This document shows, piece after piece, positions 18,330-27,515 of a stretch of DNA of 64,000 bases. The notes under the pieces are model-generated. The model was not told where the DNA came from and did not search any database. It saw only the letters and a list, made by a program, of their open reading frames with translations. Both the position numbers and the translations under genes were made by a program. Source of the stretch: Arthrobacter sp. H-02-3 (GTDB taxonomy: Bacteria > Actinomycetota > Actinomycetes > Actinomycetales > Micrococcaceae); NCBI RefSeq assembly GCF_003097355.1, contig NZ_PYUI01000002.1:62001-126000 (forward strand). Reading direction: 5' to 3'. The first letter of the stretch is position 1. Each line of letters opens with the position of its first letter.

Positions 18330-18352
18330 CCGGCGGCCGCGGCTGCCGCCGG
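18330..18352. terminator. Hairpin between convergent genes
   Basis: CCGGCGGC and GCCGCCGG pair across a 7-nt loop. It lies in the 62-base gap where the DUF4190 gene and the kinase gene converge, so it may act in both directions. Confidence 0.45.
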
Positions 18353-18356
18353 AGGC

Positions 18357-19220
18357 TCAGCGTGTCAGCGCGGCCACCAGCGGGCGGGCATTGGCCTCAA
18401 GCCAGCCCCGCCGTCGATTGATGAGCCCGCCCACGCCGTCCTGCCACATCCGGGCCCAGCCGCCGCCCAGCGTCGCGGCGTTGTGCCGCATCCGTTCGTA
18501 GCTCAGCTCCGCGGCGTCGATCCCGGCACCTGGCACCCGGCGTCGTTCCTCCTCGGACCAGCCGTAGGCGTCGGCGAAGAGGCGCAGCCGGCGGAACGGA
18601 TCCTGGTCCTCCCAGCCCGGCCATGCGTCGGACGGGTCGCGGAGCGGCACCCAGTGCATGGCGGTGTTGAGCGAATCGTGGAAGGCCGTGGACGGTCCGG
18701 CGAGGTCGAAATCCACCAAACCGGCGGCCAGACCGTCCCGGACCACCACGTTCTGCGGCGTTACGTCCAGATGGCAGATGAGCCTGGAAGCCTCAGTGGG
18801 GTCCGGGCGGACCGGACTGCGCGGAAACGGACTGCGCGGAAACGGATGGTCCCGCGGCACGTAGCCCGCCGACGCCCTGTGGAGCCGCCGCACCAGGCGG
18901 CCCACCGAGGCCACAAGGTCCGCAGACTGTGCCCAGGCTTCCGGCAGGGCCCCGGCGCATTGTCCGGGCACGAAGGTCAGGACGTCCCGGCCCTGATCGT
19001 CCCGGCCCAGGAACCGGGGAGAGCCCTCAAAACCGGCGTCTTCCAGCCAATCGAGGTACCCGGCCAGGGACTGCGGCTGGTGCGGGCGGCGGATGGTTCC
19101 GCCAACCCGCACCACACCGTCGGTGACATCGCCCGCCGGCATGAGTTCGACGTCGGACGCCTCGCCTGGGGCGGGGACGTAGACGCGCGCTGCAACCGGG
19201 ACGCGATGTGCGGAGCTCAT
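18357..19220 (-). CDS. Aminoglycoside/choline phosphotransferase-family kinase
   Basis: A 287-residue APH-fold kinase. The catalytic loop [11 protein letters not shown] gives the H-x-D-x4-N pattern, and [11 protein letters not shown] carries the metal-binding Asp. A short tandem duplication ([10 protein letters not shown], encoded by a 15-base repeat near 18820-18850) sits just before the catalytic loop. The substrate is unknown; family members phosphorylate choline, homoserine, fructosamines or drugs. The start is 4 bases after the stop of the upstream peptide transporter, so the two are probably one operon and the substrate may be an imported compound. Confidence 0.8.
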   Translation of the reverse strand: MSSAHRVPVAARVYVPAPGEASDVELMPAGDVTDGVVRVGGTIRRPHQPQSLAGYLDWLEDAGFEGSPRFLGRDDQGRDVLTFVPGQCAGALPEAWAQSADLVASVGRLVRRLHRASAGYVPRDHPFPRSPFPRSPVRPDPTEASRLICHLDVTPQNVVVRDGLAAGLVDFDLAGPSTAFHDSLNTAMHWVPLRDPSDAWPGWEDQDPFRRLRLFADAYGWSEEERRRVPGAGIDAAELSYERMRHNAATLGGGWARMWQDGVGGLINRRRGWLEANARPLVAALTR

Positions 19221-19224
19221 CGGG

Positions 19225-20694
19225 TCAGCGTACGCCGCCCATGAGCTTCTTGATGGCCGGCGAGGCAGCCGCCATGCCGACGGCCAGCAGGATGGCCGTT
19301 CCGCCCACACCGATGAAGTACGGCAGCTCGTCATTCGGGTTGTACAGGCCGGACAGAATGCCGGCCAGTGTGGTGCCCAGGGACACGGACAGGAAGAACA
19401 ACGCCACCATCTGGGTGTGGAAGGCCTTCGGCGCCAGCTTGGTCGTGACGGACAGCCCGATGGGGGACAGGAACAATTCCGCCAGCGTGAACAGCAGCAG
19501 GATTCCCGCCAGAGCCAGCAGCGGAGTCTTGCCGTCGCCGGAGAGCGGAATGAAGGCCAGGAAGGCCAGGCCCATCACGAACAGGCCGATGGAGAACTTC
19601 AGCGCCGATCCCGGCTGCTTGCGGCCGAGCCGTGTCCACAGGGCCGCCATGACGCCGGCGAAGATGATGATGAACACCGGGTTAATGGACTGGACCCAGG
19701 CGGCAGGCATTTCCCAGCCGAAGAAGTTGCGGTCCAGCTTCTCCTCCGAGTACACCGCGATGAAGGTGAACTGCTGCTGGAACAGGGCCCAGAACGCGGC
19801 CGAGGCGATGTACAGCGGGATGAACGCTGCCACCCGTCCGCGTTCGGTGGCGGTGACCTTCTTGCTCCGGAAGATCAGGGTGAAGTAGACCACCGACGCG
19901 CCGATGGCGGCGTACGCCATGGATGTGGCCAGGTTCTCGGCGTTCACGGTGCCCGAGATGAACAGCGCGGCGATGACCGCGGCGATGCCGACGAAGATCA
20001 GTCCGTACTGCTTGCGCTGCGCAGCCGGGAGGGGATGCGCAACCCGCTGGGTCTGCGCGGGGAGCTTGTTGCGTCCCAGCGCGTAGACGGTCAGGCCCAC
20101 AGCCATACCGACGGCCGCAGCGCCGAAGCCCCAGTGGAAGCCTTGGCTTTCCTGCAGCCAGCCGGTGACGAGGGGGCCGATCAGCGCGCCGGCGTTGATG
20201 CCCATGTAGAAGATGGAGAAACCGGCATCGCGGCGTTCGTCCTTCTCGCCGTACAGGCTGCCGACAAGGGCGGTGGCATTGGCCTTGAGCCCGCCGGAAC
20301 CGACGCCCACCAGCACCAGGCCGGCGATCAGGCCGGGGACGCCGGGCACGAGGGCCAGCGCGATGTGGCCGCCCATGATCATGATGGCAGAGCCGAACAA
20401 CACCTTCTCGGAGCCGAACAGCCGGTCAGCGAGCCACGCGCCCAGGATCGTGGAGAGGTAGACGCCGCCGCCGTACGCGCCGACGAGGCTGGCGGCCAGG
20501 CCCTGCTCAATCCCGAGGCCGCCCTTCTCGACCGAGAAGTACATGTAGTAGAGCAGGATTCCCTGCATGCCGTAGAAGGAGAAGCGCTCCCACATTTCTA
20601 CGGAGAAGAGGCTGGCCAGCATCTTTGGGTGGCCAAAAAACGAGGTATCGCCGGGCGTTGTAGCGGGGCGAGTTTCTAAATGAGTTGTGCTCAT
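19225..20694 (-). CDS. POT/PTR-family proton-coupled peptide transporter
   Basis: A 489-residue major facilitator that imports di- and tripeptides with protons. It has the POT proton-coupling motif in EMWERFSFYGMQGILLYYM (ExxER), GAYGGGVYLSTILGAWLADRLFG and the PTR2 signature FYMGINAGALIGPLV. Fourteen hydrophobic helices are visible. It is the first gene of a two-gene unit with the APH-fold kinase. A TAATGT/CATAAT -10-like element lies 13-15 nt upstream of the ATG, which would leave only a very short leader. Confidence 0.94.
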   Translation of the reverse strand: MSTTHLETRPATTPGDTSFFGHPKMLASLFSVEMWERFSFYGMQGILLYYMYFSVEKGGLGIEQGLAASLVGAYGGGVYLSTILGAWLADRLFGSEKVLFGSAIMIMGGHIALALVPGVPGLIAGLVLVGVGSGGLKANATALVGSLYGEKDERRDAGFSIFYMGINAGALIGPLVTGWLQESQGFHWGFGAAAVGMAVGLTVYALGRNKLPAQTQRVAHPLPAAQRKQYGLIFVGIAAVIAALFISGTVNAENLATSMAYAAIGASVVYFTLIFRSKKVTATERGRVAAFIPLYIASAAFWALFQQQFTFIAVYSEEKLDRNFFGWEMPAAWVQSINPVFIIIFAGVMAALWTRLGRKQPGSALKFSIGLFVMGLAFLAFIPLSGDGKTPLLALAGILLLFTLAELFLSPIGLSVTTKLAPKAFHTQMVALFFLSVSLGTTLAGILSGLYNPNDELPYFIGVGGTAILLAVGMAAASPAIKKLMGGVR

Positions 20695-20828
20695 TTACTT
20701 AATGCTGACATTATGACGCGCGATTGTCACATTCGCGGCGCCCCGGGGCAAGTAACCCCGACGGTGTTTCGCCCCTATTTTCCCGCTGTTCGGTCGTGTG
20801 GACGCCGCCCCACCCCCCCTCCGGTCAG

Positions 20829-20850
20829 GGCTCCGGTTTGGCCCGGAGCC
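20829..20850 (-). terminator. Hairpin after the alcohol dehydrogenase
   Basis: GGCTCCGG and CCGGAGCC pair around a 6-nt loop, 6 bases beyond the dehydrogenase stop codon on the minus strand. Confidence 0.55.
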
Positions 20851-20855
20851 GGCCG

Positions 20856-21977
20856 TCAGGCGGGACCGCCGGCGTCGAACATGATGATCTGCCGGATGGC
20901 GTGCCCGTCTGCCAGCTGGTCCATGGCCCGGTTGATATCGGCCAGAGCGATGCGGTCCGAGATCAGTTCCTCGACCGGCAGCTTCCCGTCCCGCCACAGC
21001 TGGGCGTATTTCGGGATGTCCCGCGACGGGACAGCGGAGCCAAGGTAGCTCCCCACGATCGTCCTTGCCTCTGCGGTGATTGTCAGAGGCGGCAGCTGGG
21101 CGCGGGCGTCGGGGGAGGGCAGCCCGGCCGTCACGGTGGTGCCGCCGGGGGAGGTGGCGGCGAAGGCGGTTTCGAAGGCGCGCGGATTGCCGGCGCACTC
21201 GATCACGAATCTGGCTTTAACCCCGCCGTCGAGGACCTGCTGCGGCGTGTACGTTTCGTGGGCACCGAGGCGGCGGGCGTGGTCGAGTTTCTGCTCCAGC
21301 GTGTCCACGGCGATGATCCGCGAGATTCCTTGGGAGACGGCGGTGATGAGGGCCGCCATGCCCACCCCGCCCAGGCCGACGATCATGATGCTGTCCTCCG
21401 GCCGGGGCCGGGCCGCGTTGAGCACGGCGCCGCCGCCGGTCAGCACGGCGCAGCCCAGGACCGCCGCAATGTCTGCCGGGATGTCGTCGTCCACCGGCAC
21501 GGCCGAGGCGCGGTCCACCACGGCGTATGTGGCGAATCCCGAGACACCCAAGTGGTGGTGGACGGGCTCCCCGCCTCGGCTCAAGTGCCGGGACCCGTGC
21601 AGCAGGGTTCCGTCGTTGTTGCTCTTCGAGCCGGCCGTGCAGGGCAGCCGGCCGTCCTCGGCGCAGTTCGCGCAGCTCTCGCACCGGGGCAGGAAGGACA
21701 TGACTACGCGCTGACCGGGCTGCAGATCCCCGACGCCGGACCCCACCTCGACGATCCGGCCCGCCGCCTCGTGGCCCAGCAGCATGGGCACCGGCCGGAC
21801 CCGGTTGCCATCGACAACGCTCAGGTCCGAGTGGCAGATCCCGGCGGCCTCCAGCCGAACGAGGATCTCGGTGGGCCCGGGAGCGGACAGATCCAGCTCG
21901 CAAATGCTGATCGGCCTGGATTCCGTGAAGGGGCGCGGGCGGCCGATTTCCTCAAGTACTGCACCGGTGATCTTCAT
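20856..21977 (-). CDS. Zinc-dependent alcohol dehydrogenase (MDR family)
   Basis: A 373-residue medium-chain dehydrogenase that oxidises alcohols with NAD(P)+. The catalytic zinc ligands fit AAGICHSD, LLGHEAAG and LGCAVLTGG. The structural-zinc lobe is CESCANCAEDGRLPC, and the Rossmann motif is GLGGVG. It resembles class III-like or aryl-alcohol dehydrogenases. AGAGGATCG before the ATG marks the start MKITGAVLEE; the longer upstream frame is not conserved. Its neighbours give no pathway clue. Confidence 0.92.
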   Translation of the reverse strand: MKITGAVLEEIGRPRPFTESRPISICELDLSAPGPTEILVRLEAAGICHSDLSVVDGNRVRPVPMLLGHEAAGRIVEVGSGVGDLQPGQRVVMSFLPRCESCANCAEDGRLPCTAGSKSNNDGTLLHGSRHLSRGGEPVHHHLGVSGFATYAVVDRASAVPVDDDIPADIAAVLGCAVLTGGGAVLNAARPRPEDSIMIVGLGGVGMAALITAVSQGISRIIAVDTLEQKLDHARRLGAHETYTPQQVLDGGVKARFVIECAGNPRAFETAFAATSPGGTTVTAGLPSPDARAQLPPLTITAEARTIVGSYLGSAVPSRDIPKYAQLWRDGKLPVEELISDRIALADINRAMDQLADGHAIRQIIMFDAGGPA

Positions 21978-22091
21978 CGATCCTCTTTCGCGGCCTCGTC
22001 GATTTTGAGTGAACGATAGCCGCCGGCCGGAGCCAGCGTCCATTTGGCGGGGGCAAGAAAACCCCAAGGTGGCTCGGCAAGAGTGTGGTCC

Positions 22092-24215
22092 ATGGCTGGT
22101 TGGGGCAAGCTTTGTCGTCCCCCGAACGCGGCGCGGCCGCCGGTGCGGACATTACCTTCCTCAACGGCGGCCTCTGGGCCACGGCAGCCCCGGCACCCGG
22201 GCTGCAGGCCCCCGGCGCGGCCCACGGCCCGGAGCCTCCACCGTGTCCTGATCGGTCTCGCGGTCTTCGCCCTGATGACGGCGGGCGTCGTGCCGGCGCG
22301 GGCTGCAACGGCCATCACCACTCTGCACGTGTTTCTCGCGGTCGGGCAGTCGAACATGTCCGGGCGAGGTCTTCCCATCGATGGCGCGGCAGACGTTGAA
22401 GACCCGCGCATCTTCCAGTTCGGAGCTAAGACCCGCACCTTGCGGGCCGCCTCGGTCCCGCTGGACATGCACGACACCCCCAGCGGCCTTTCCCCCGCCA
22501 CCACGATGGCCAGGGAATACCTGAAGACCCAGCCCGCCGACGTCGGGGTCCTCATCATCCCGGCGGCGCACGGCGACACCGGATTCACCGGCGCGCCAGG
22601 GACACTGACCTGGTCCGTCGGTGCGGCTTCGGCCCCGGACTACGATCTGCCGACACTGGCCGTTAAGCAGACGTTGAGCGGCCTCGCGGCGGCGAAGACG
22701 GCCGGCTATGCGGTGGAGCTCAAGGGCATTCTCTGGCATCAGGGCGAGAGCAATTCCTCCACAAGCACTTCGGCCTACAGCGCCAAGCTGGACCAGCTCA
22801 TTGCGTTCTTCCGGGACCGGCTGTCGGCCCCGAAGCTGCCGTTCGTCCTCGGGCGCATGTCGCCGGAGGGCATCGCGGCCACGCCGGGCAGGGCCAATGT
22901 GGACGCGAGTCACTACCAAACGCCGGGCCGCGTCGCCTACACCGGCTTCGCGCCCTCGCTGGCGTGTGCCCTGAATTCGGGGGACACGACCCATTTCTCC
23001 CGGGTGGGTATCGAATATCTGGGACGGGCATACCTGGCCGCGTACCGGCAGGCGGCCGCGAACACCCAGGCGTCCGCGGTCGCCACCCCCGCGCTCACTG
23101 TGCCGAACTGTGCGGGCCGGGCCATAGCGATGGACCCGACGCGATTCCTCGATACCAGGATCTGGCCGGGGCGCGTGGCTGCGGGCGGGTCGGTTTCCTT
23201 CCGGGTAGCCGGCGTAAGGGGTGTGCCGACCAGCGTGTCCGCGGTTGTGGTCAACCTGACCGCGACGTCGCCGACGTCGCACGGGGTCATCACCGCCTAT
23301 GCCTCGGGGACGGCCAAACCCGGGACCTCGAATCTGAACTACGTTGCCGGGCAGACCGTCTCGAACCTCGCTACGGTGCCCGTCGGCACGGACGGCCGGC
23401 TGACGCTCACCAACTCCTCGTCAGGCTCCGTGCATCTGATTGTGAGTGTGTCCGCGTATTTCCATGCCGGCACGCCGTCGTCGCCCGGGACGTTCAGTGC
23501 CGTGGCGCCCGCCCGCCTGCTGGACACGCGGAAGTCTTCCGGGGCCGTTTCCGGCGGAAGCTCGGTGTCCTTCATGGCTGGCGGGAAATCGGGGATCCCC
23601 ACGAATGCCTCGGCGGTGGTCCTGAACCTCACGGCGACCGAGACAAAGTCGTACGGCTTCCTGACCGCATACGCCGCGGGGTCCTCGAAACCGAGCCCGT
23701 CCACTCTGAACTACTCGGCGGGGCAGACCGTGTCCAACCTCGTCGTGGTCCCGCTCGGGACCGACGGGAAGGTAACAGTCTCGAACACGTCGTCCGGGTC
23801 GGCGCAGGTCATTGCCGACGTCGAGGGGTATTACCTGTCCGGCAAACCGGTCCAGGCCGGTGCCTTCGCAGCCCTGGCGCCCACCCGGTTCCTGGACACG
23901 CGGCTCTCTTCAGGAGCTGTCCCGGCGGGAGGGTCGGTCACTTTCCATGTGCGCGGCGTCAAGGGGATACCCACCACCGTGGCCGCCGTGGTGGTCAACG
24001 TGACGGCCACCGCGGGCAAGTCCTACGGACTCCTCACCGCATTCGCCTCGGGGTCCTCCACCCCGAAAGTCTCAAGCCTGTTCTATTTGCCAGGACAGAT
24101 CGTCGCTGACCTCGCCGTGGTTCCCGTGGGGCCGGACGGCAACATCAAAATTACGAATACGTCGAGCGCCTCGGTGCAGATCATCGCCGACGTCGCGGGC
24201 TACTTCCGCGGGTAG
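22092..24215 (+). CDS. Secreted SGNH (sialate O-acetylesterase-like) esterase with three C-terminal repeat domains
   Basis: About 707 residues. A basic, Pro-rich leader is followed by a hydrophobic signal sequence ending PARAATA. Then comes a SASA-type esterase domain with the Ser loop VGQSNMSGRG, ILWHQGESN and the Asp/His site SGDTTHFSRVG. After NCAGRAIAM come three tandem domains of about 125 residues, each starting P[TA]R[FL]LDTR and ending [DS]V-[AES]-[GA]-Y[FY]. It probably deacetylates extracellular polysaccharide, the repeats serving as wall or carbohydrate contacts. The start is uncertain: ATG 22092 or GTG 22143 (a shorter leader), neither with a strong ribosome site. Confidence 0.82.
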   Translation: MAGWGKLCRPPNAARPPVRTLPSSTAASGPRQPRHPGCRPPARPTARSLHRVLIGLAVFALMTAGVVPARAATAITTLHVFLAVGQSNMSGRGLPIDGAADVEDPRIFQFGAKTRTLRAASVPLDMHDTPSGLSPATTMAREYLKTQPADVGVLIIPAAHGDTGFTGAPGTLTWSVGAASAPDYDLPTLAVKQTLSGLAAAKTAGYAVELKGILWHQGESNSSTSTSAYSAKLDQLIAFFRDRLSAPKLPFVLGRMSPEGIAATPGRANVDASHYQTPGRVAYTGFAPSLACALNSGDTTHFSRVGIEYLGRAYLAAYRQAAANTQASAVATPALTVPNCAGRAIAMDPTRFLDTRIWPGRVAAGGSVSFRVAGVRGVPTSVSAVVVNLTATSPTSHGVITAYASGTAKPGTSNLNYVAGQTVSNLATVPVGTDGRLTLTNSSSGSVHLIVSVSAYFHAGTPSSPGTFSAVAPARLLDTRKSSGAVSGGSSVSFMAGGKSGIPTNASAVVLNLTATETKSYGFLTAYAAGSSKPSPSTLNYSAGQTVSNLVVVPLGTDGKVTVSNTSSGSAQVIADVEGYYLSGKPVQAGAFAALAPTRFLDTRLSSGAVPAGGSVTFHVRGVKGIPTTVAAVVVNVTATAGKSYGLLTAFASGSSTPKVSSLFYLPGQIVADLAVVPVGPDGNIKITNTSSASVQIIADVAGYFRG

Positions 24216-24533
24216 CGGCAGCGGGTGTGGGTGCGGCAGTTCGCGGAACCGGGGATCTGCTGAACGGCCCGTGGGGGGACATGCCCATTCCTGGCACCCG
24301 CGCGTGGACATGATGGCATTGTGCCCACGTCTCGCCGCGATGGAGGAGCATGTCCCCGGGCCGGCGCCGGACATGTCCAACGCCCCTCACCACGGCCGGA
24401 CATGTCCACGGGCGCCTGGAGAAGTGCCGGACGCCGCTGTGCTGCCCGTGTGCTGCCGGCGAACTCCTCAGGCCCATCGACCCGGGCCCGGCTGGTCGAT
24501 GCAATGGGGCAACAAGTGTGAAATAATCTGCGT
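24216..24533. repeat. Intergenic repeats with the ACATGTCC motif; 43-nt dispersed element, copy A
   Basis: This 318-base gap holds no gene. Positions 24314-24356 form a 43-base element (TGGCATTGTGCCCA...GGAGCATGTCCC) that aligns without gaps to 27627-27669. Around it are GGACATGCCC, GGACATGATG and two GGACATGTCCA copies. ACATGT is self-complementary, so local hairpins can form. Confidence 0.7.
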
Positions 24534-24545
24534 ATGGATGCAGAT
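24526..24545. promoter_or_regulatory. Candidate ArsR-family operator across the regulator start codon
   Basis: ATCTGC and GCAGAT form an inverted repeat with an 8-base spacer that contains the ATG. A further GCAGATAT follows. AATAAT at 24522-24527 is 6 nt before the ATG and may be the -10 of a leaderless transcript. Binding here would give metal-responsive autorepression. Confidence 0.45.
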
Positions 24546-24902
24546 AAGCAGATATGCGGGCGCGAGCCGGACAGCCAGTATGTCGAACTCGCCGTTGAGA
24601 TTTTTGCCATGCTCGCCGACGCCACGCGTGTCCGGATTATTCTTGCCCTGCGCGAGGGCGAACTGCCGGTCAACCAGCTGGCCGAGATCGTCCACAAATC
24701 TCCGGCGGCCGTTTCCCAGCACCTGGCAAAGATGCGCCTCGCGCGCCTGGTGACCACCAGGCAAGACGGAACACGCGTCTTCTACCGCCTGGAGAACGAG
24801 CACGCCCGCCAGCTCGTTACCGACGCCATCTTCCAGGCCGAACACTCACTGGGGGGAACCCCCCGCCACCACCACCACCCCGAAAGCGCGGACCTATCGT
24901 GA
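24534..24902 (+). CDS. ArsR/SmtB-family metal-responsive repressor
   Basis: A 122-residue winged-helix regulator. The recognition helix region is NQLAEIVHKSPAAVSQHLAKMRLA, followed by the wing VTTRQDGTRVFYRL. A His cluster (RHHHHPES) at the C-terminus and Asp/His near the last helix suggest Ni, Co or Zn sensing, as in the NmtR/KmtR/CzrA group. It overlaps the next gene, a cation diffusion facilitator, by 4 bases (GTGA), so it is translationally coupled to the efflux pump it most likely controls. Confidence 0.9.
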   Translation: MDADKQICGREPDSQYVELAVEIFAMLADATRVRIILALREGELPVNQLAEIVHKSPAAVSQHLAKMRLARLVTTRQDGTRVFYRLENEHARQLVTDAIFQAEHSLGGTPRHHHHPESADLS

Positions 24903-26080
24903 CCGAATCCCATGACCTCCACCGTCCCGGGGCGACAGCGCCCGTGCACGCACAGCCGGACGCTGGCAGCCATGATCACGGGTCCGAGGACCACGGCCAT
25001 GACCATGATCATGACCACGATCATGACCACCACAGCCACGGGCACGACGGCCACGATGATCATGACCATGGGCACGGCCATTCCCATGAGCATCCGACGG
25101 GGATCAAGGGCTTCCTGTACGGATTGTTCGTCCCGCACACCCACGACGCCGCGGACTCTGTCGACGACGCCCTTGAGGCGAGTGAACACGGCGTCAGGGC
25201 GGTGAAGATCAGCCTCTTCATGCTTCTTGGCACGACTGTCCTTCAATTCATCGTGGTGCTGATGAGCGGTTCGGTGGCACTCCTCGCGGACACGATCCAT
25301 AACTTCTCCGACGCCATGACGGCTGTGCCGCTGTGGATCGCGTTCCTGCTGGCCCGCCGGCCGGCGACCCGCCGTTACACCTACGGCTTCGGGCGTGCCG
25401 AGGACCTGGCCGGGCTCTTCATCGTTGTGGTCGTCGCGCTCTCCGCCGTCGTGGCCGGGTGGCAGTCGATCGACCGGCTGTTGAATCCCCAGCCGCTGCA
25501 GAACCTGTGGTGGGTTGCGGCAGCGGGTCTGGTGGGCTTCGCCGGCAACGAAGCCGTGGCCATCTACCGGATCCGGATCGGCCGGAAGATCGGCTCCGCC
25601 GCACTGGTGGCCGACGGTGTCCACGCCCGGATGGACGGTTTCACGTCGCTTGCCGTGGTGCTGGGCGTGATCGGCGTGTGGGCCGGGTTCCCGCTGGCCG
25701 ACCCGATCGTTGGTCTGCTGATCGCGGCAGCCATTGTCATCCTGTTGTGGGGAACGGTCCGCAGCATCGGCCGGCGCCTGATGGACGGCATTGAACCGGA
25801 CCTTGTTGACAGGGCACGGTCGGCCCTGGCCTCCACCCCCGGCGTGGACGCCGTCCCGGCGCTGCAACTGCGTTGGATCGGCCACCGCCTCCAGGGCAAC
25901 GCCAGTATCCAGGTCGCAGACATGCCGGTCTCCGCAGCCGAACAGATCGCCGCGGATGCCAGGCACCGCCTCGGCCACGCTCTGCCGAACCTGGACGGCA
26001 TCGCGATCCGGACCACCACCGGGTCGGTACACGACGGCGGGGATCTGGCGCGGTCAGCGTCCTCGCACGGACACGAATAA
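24899..26080 (+). CDS. Cation diffusion facilitator (metal efflux)
   Basis: A 393-residue CDF exporter for Zn2+, Co2+ or Ni2+ in exchange for protons. The first 70 residues hold a long His/Asp array (repeated HDHDH and HGH units) likely to buffer metal in the cytosol. Six hydrophobic helices follow, with the transport-site motifs ALLADTIHNFSDA and ALVADGVHARMDG (Asp/His in helices 2 and 5). A C-terminal cytosolic domain starts near 300. It starts at a GTG whose last two bases and next A form the stop of the ArsR gene. It is the second gene of the operon. Confidence 0.94.
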   Translation: MTESHDLHRPGATAPVHAQPDAGSHDHGSEDHGHDHDHDHDHDHHSHGHDGHDDHDHGHGHSHEHPTGIKGFLYGLFVPHTHDAADSVDDALEASEHGVRAVKISLFMLLGTTVLQFIVVLMSGSVALLADTIHNFSDAMTAVPLWIAFLLARRPATRRYTYGFGRAEDLAGLFIVVVVALSAVVAGWQSIDRLLNPQPLQNLWWVAAAGLVGFAGNEAVAIYRIRIGRKIGSAALVADGVHARMDGFTSLAVVLGVIGVWAGFPLADPIVGLLIAAAIVILLWGTVRSIGRRLMDGIEPDLVDRARSALASTPGVDAVPALQLRWIGHRLQGNASIQVADMPVSAAEQIAADARHRLGHALPNLDGIAIRTTTGSVHDGGDLARSASSHGHE

Positions 26081-26087
26081 CCCCGGC

Positions 26088-27515
26088 CTAGAAACCCAGC
26101 TGGGCGGCCACCCGCAGCAGCAGCCCCTCGGAGCCCATCGGCCCGATCAGCTGAATGCCCATCGGCAGGCCGGAACCCGGAGCGCCGCCGGTCCAGTGCA
26201 CGGGGACCGTGATGGCCGGCAGGCCGCAGACGTTCACCATGGAGGACCACGGCGCGTATTCGCATTGCTTGCGGTAGTCGCCGTCGGCGTCGCCCGCCCA
26301 TTCAGCGGCCGGCCAGTAGCCGACGCCGTGGGCCGCGCCGGTGAACCAGCCCACCGGCCGGGGCGTCTGCGCCAGGGCCGGGGTCACGATGAGGTCCCAG
26401 CGGGCATACTGGGCGATCGTGTCCCGCTGGAATTGACGCAGGAACCCGAGGCATTCATTGAGCTTGGACGTACTGCGCTGCTGCGCGCGCCGCCGGAACG
26501 TCCTGGTGAGCGGGGTCAGGAGTGCCTCGCGCTGGGGTGCTATTCGCGCGCTGCCGACGCCGGCGGTCCAGGCAGTGGTGAAGGCATCCGGGTAGCGGTT
26601 GTCATAGCGGATCGCCGCCTCCGAGGTCTCGTGGCCGGACGCCTCCAGCCGTGCGACGCCGTCGGCCAGCGCATCGAGCGCCTCGCGGTCCGGGGTGAAT
26701 GGGAAAAACGTCTGCCACGGGCTGTCCAGGCTGACGCCGATCCGCAGCCGGTCCGGCTCCCGGGCGGTCAATTCGAGGTAGCTGGCATCTGCCGGGCCGG
26801 GCACCAGGGCATCGAGCATCAGGGCGGCATCGGCGGCGGAGCGGGCGAGCGGGCCGGCAACCACAAGCTGGGCCGGATCGCCTGAGCTTTCCCCGGCCGG
26901 CACGAGCCCGCGGCCGGGCTTCAACCCGATGAGTCCGCAGGCGGCGGCCGGAATCCGCACGGAGCCGCCGCCGTCGGATCCGGGGGCAAACGGCAGCAGC
27001 CCCGCGGCCACCGCGGCAGCGCTGCCGCCCGAGGATCCGCCTGAACTGCGGCTGAGGGCATACGGATTGCGCGACGGCGGGGCGATCCGGTTCTCGCTGT
27101 AGGCTGTCAGGCCGAATTCCGGGACCTGCGTTTTGCCCAGCGACACCACCCCCGCGGTCTTGAGCACGGCGGGGAGTGCGCCGTCCGTCAGCGCCGGTTT
27201 GTGCTCCAGAGCGGCGCTCCCATGCGTGGTGATCACCCCTGCCACATCTGTCAGGTCCTTGAATGCGAGCGGCATGCCGTGCAGCGGCGGCAGGCCGCCG
27301 TCGCTCGGGGCATGGCTTCGGAGGGCATGGAGTTGGTCTGCGGCTGCGGCATCCTTCCGGGCCTGGTCGGCGGTGACGGTGATGAAGGCCCCGAGGTGCG
27401 CGTTTTGGGCTTCGATGCGGTCCAGGAAATGATCGGCGGCCTGCCGGGCGGAGAGCTCCCCGGAACGGAGTGCATCCCGGAGTTGAACAGCAGAGAGCTC
27501 GTGGATTTCAGCCAA
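26088..27515 (-). CDS. Amidase-signature-family hydrolase
   Basis: A 475-residue serine amidase. The catalytic triad is readable: Lys86 (PLAFKDL), the cis-Ser in SSGGSSGGS (about 161-162) and nucleophile Ser185 in GGGSVRIPA. The family resembles GatA, but no gatB or gatC is near, so it is a free amidase or ureido-type hydrolase of unknown substrate. The start is TTG with GGAG about 8-9 nt upstream. Reading further upstream would enter the ACATGTCC repeat DNA, and no in-frame ATG there is credible. It is divergent from the rhodanese gene. Confidence 0.87.
   Translation of the reverse strand: MAEIHELSAVQLRDALRSGELSARQAADHFLDRIEAQNAHLGAFITVTADQARKDAAAADQLHALRSHAPSDGGLPPLHGMPLAFKDLTDVAGVITTHGSAALEHKPALTDGALPAVLKTAGVVSLGKTQVPEFGLTAYSENRIAPPSRNPYALSRSSGGSSGGSAAAVAAGLLPFAPGSDGGGSVRIPAAACGLIGLKPGRGLVPAGESSGDPAQLVVAGPLARSAADAALMLDALVPGPADASYLELTAREPDRLRIGVSLDSPWQTFFPFTPDREALDALADGVARLEASGHETSEAAIRYDNRYPDAFTTAWTAGVGSARIAPQREALLTPLTRTFRRRAQQRSTSKLNECLGFLRQFQRDTIAQYARWDLIVTPALAQTPRPVGWFTGAAHGVGYWPAAEWAGDADGDYRKQCEYAPWSSMVNVCGLPAITVPVHWTGGAPGSGLPMGIQLIGPMGSEGLLLRVAAQLGF

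Noticed and set aside
24990..25090. CATGACCATGATCATGACCACG repeats resembling a short repeat array
   Set aside because: This is the coding sequence for the His/Asp-rich N-terminus of the CDF pump. There are no regular spacers, so it is not a CRISPR.
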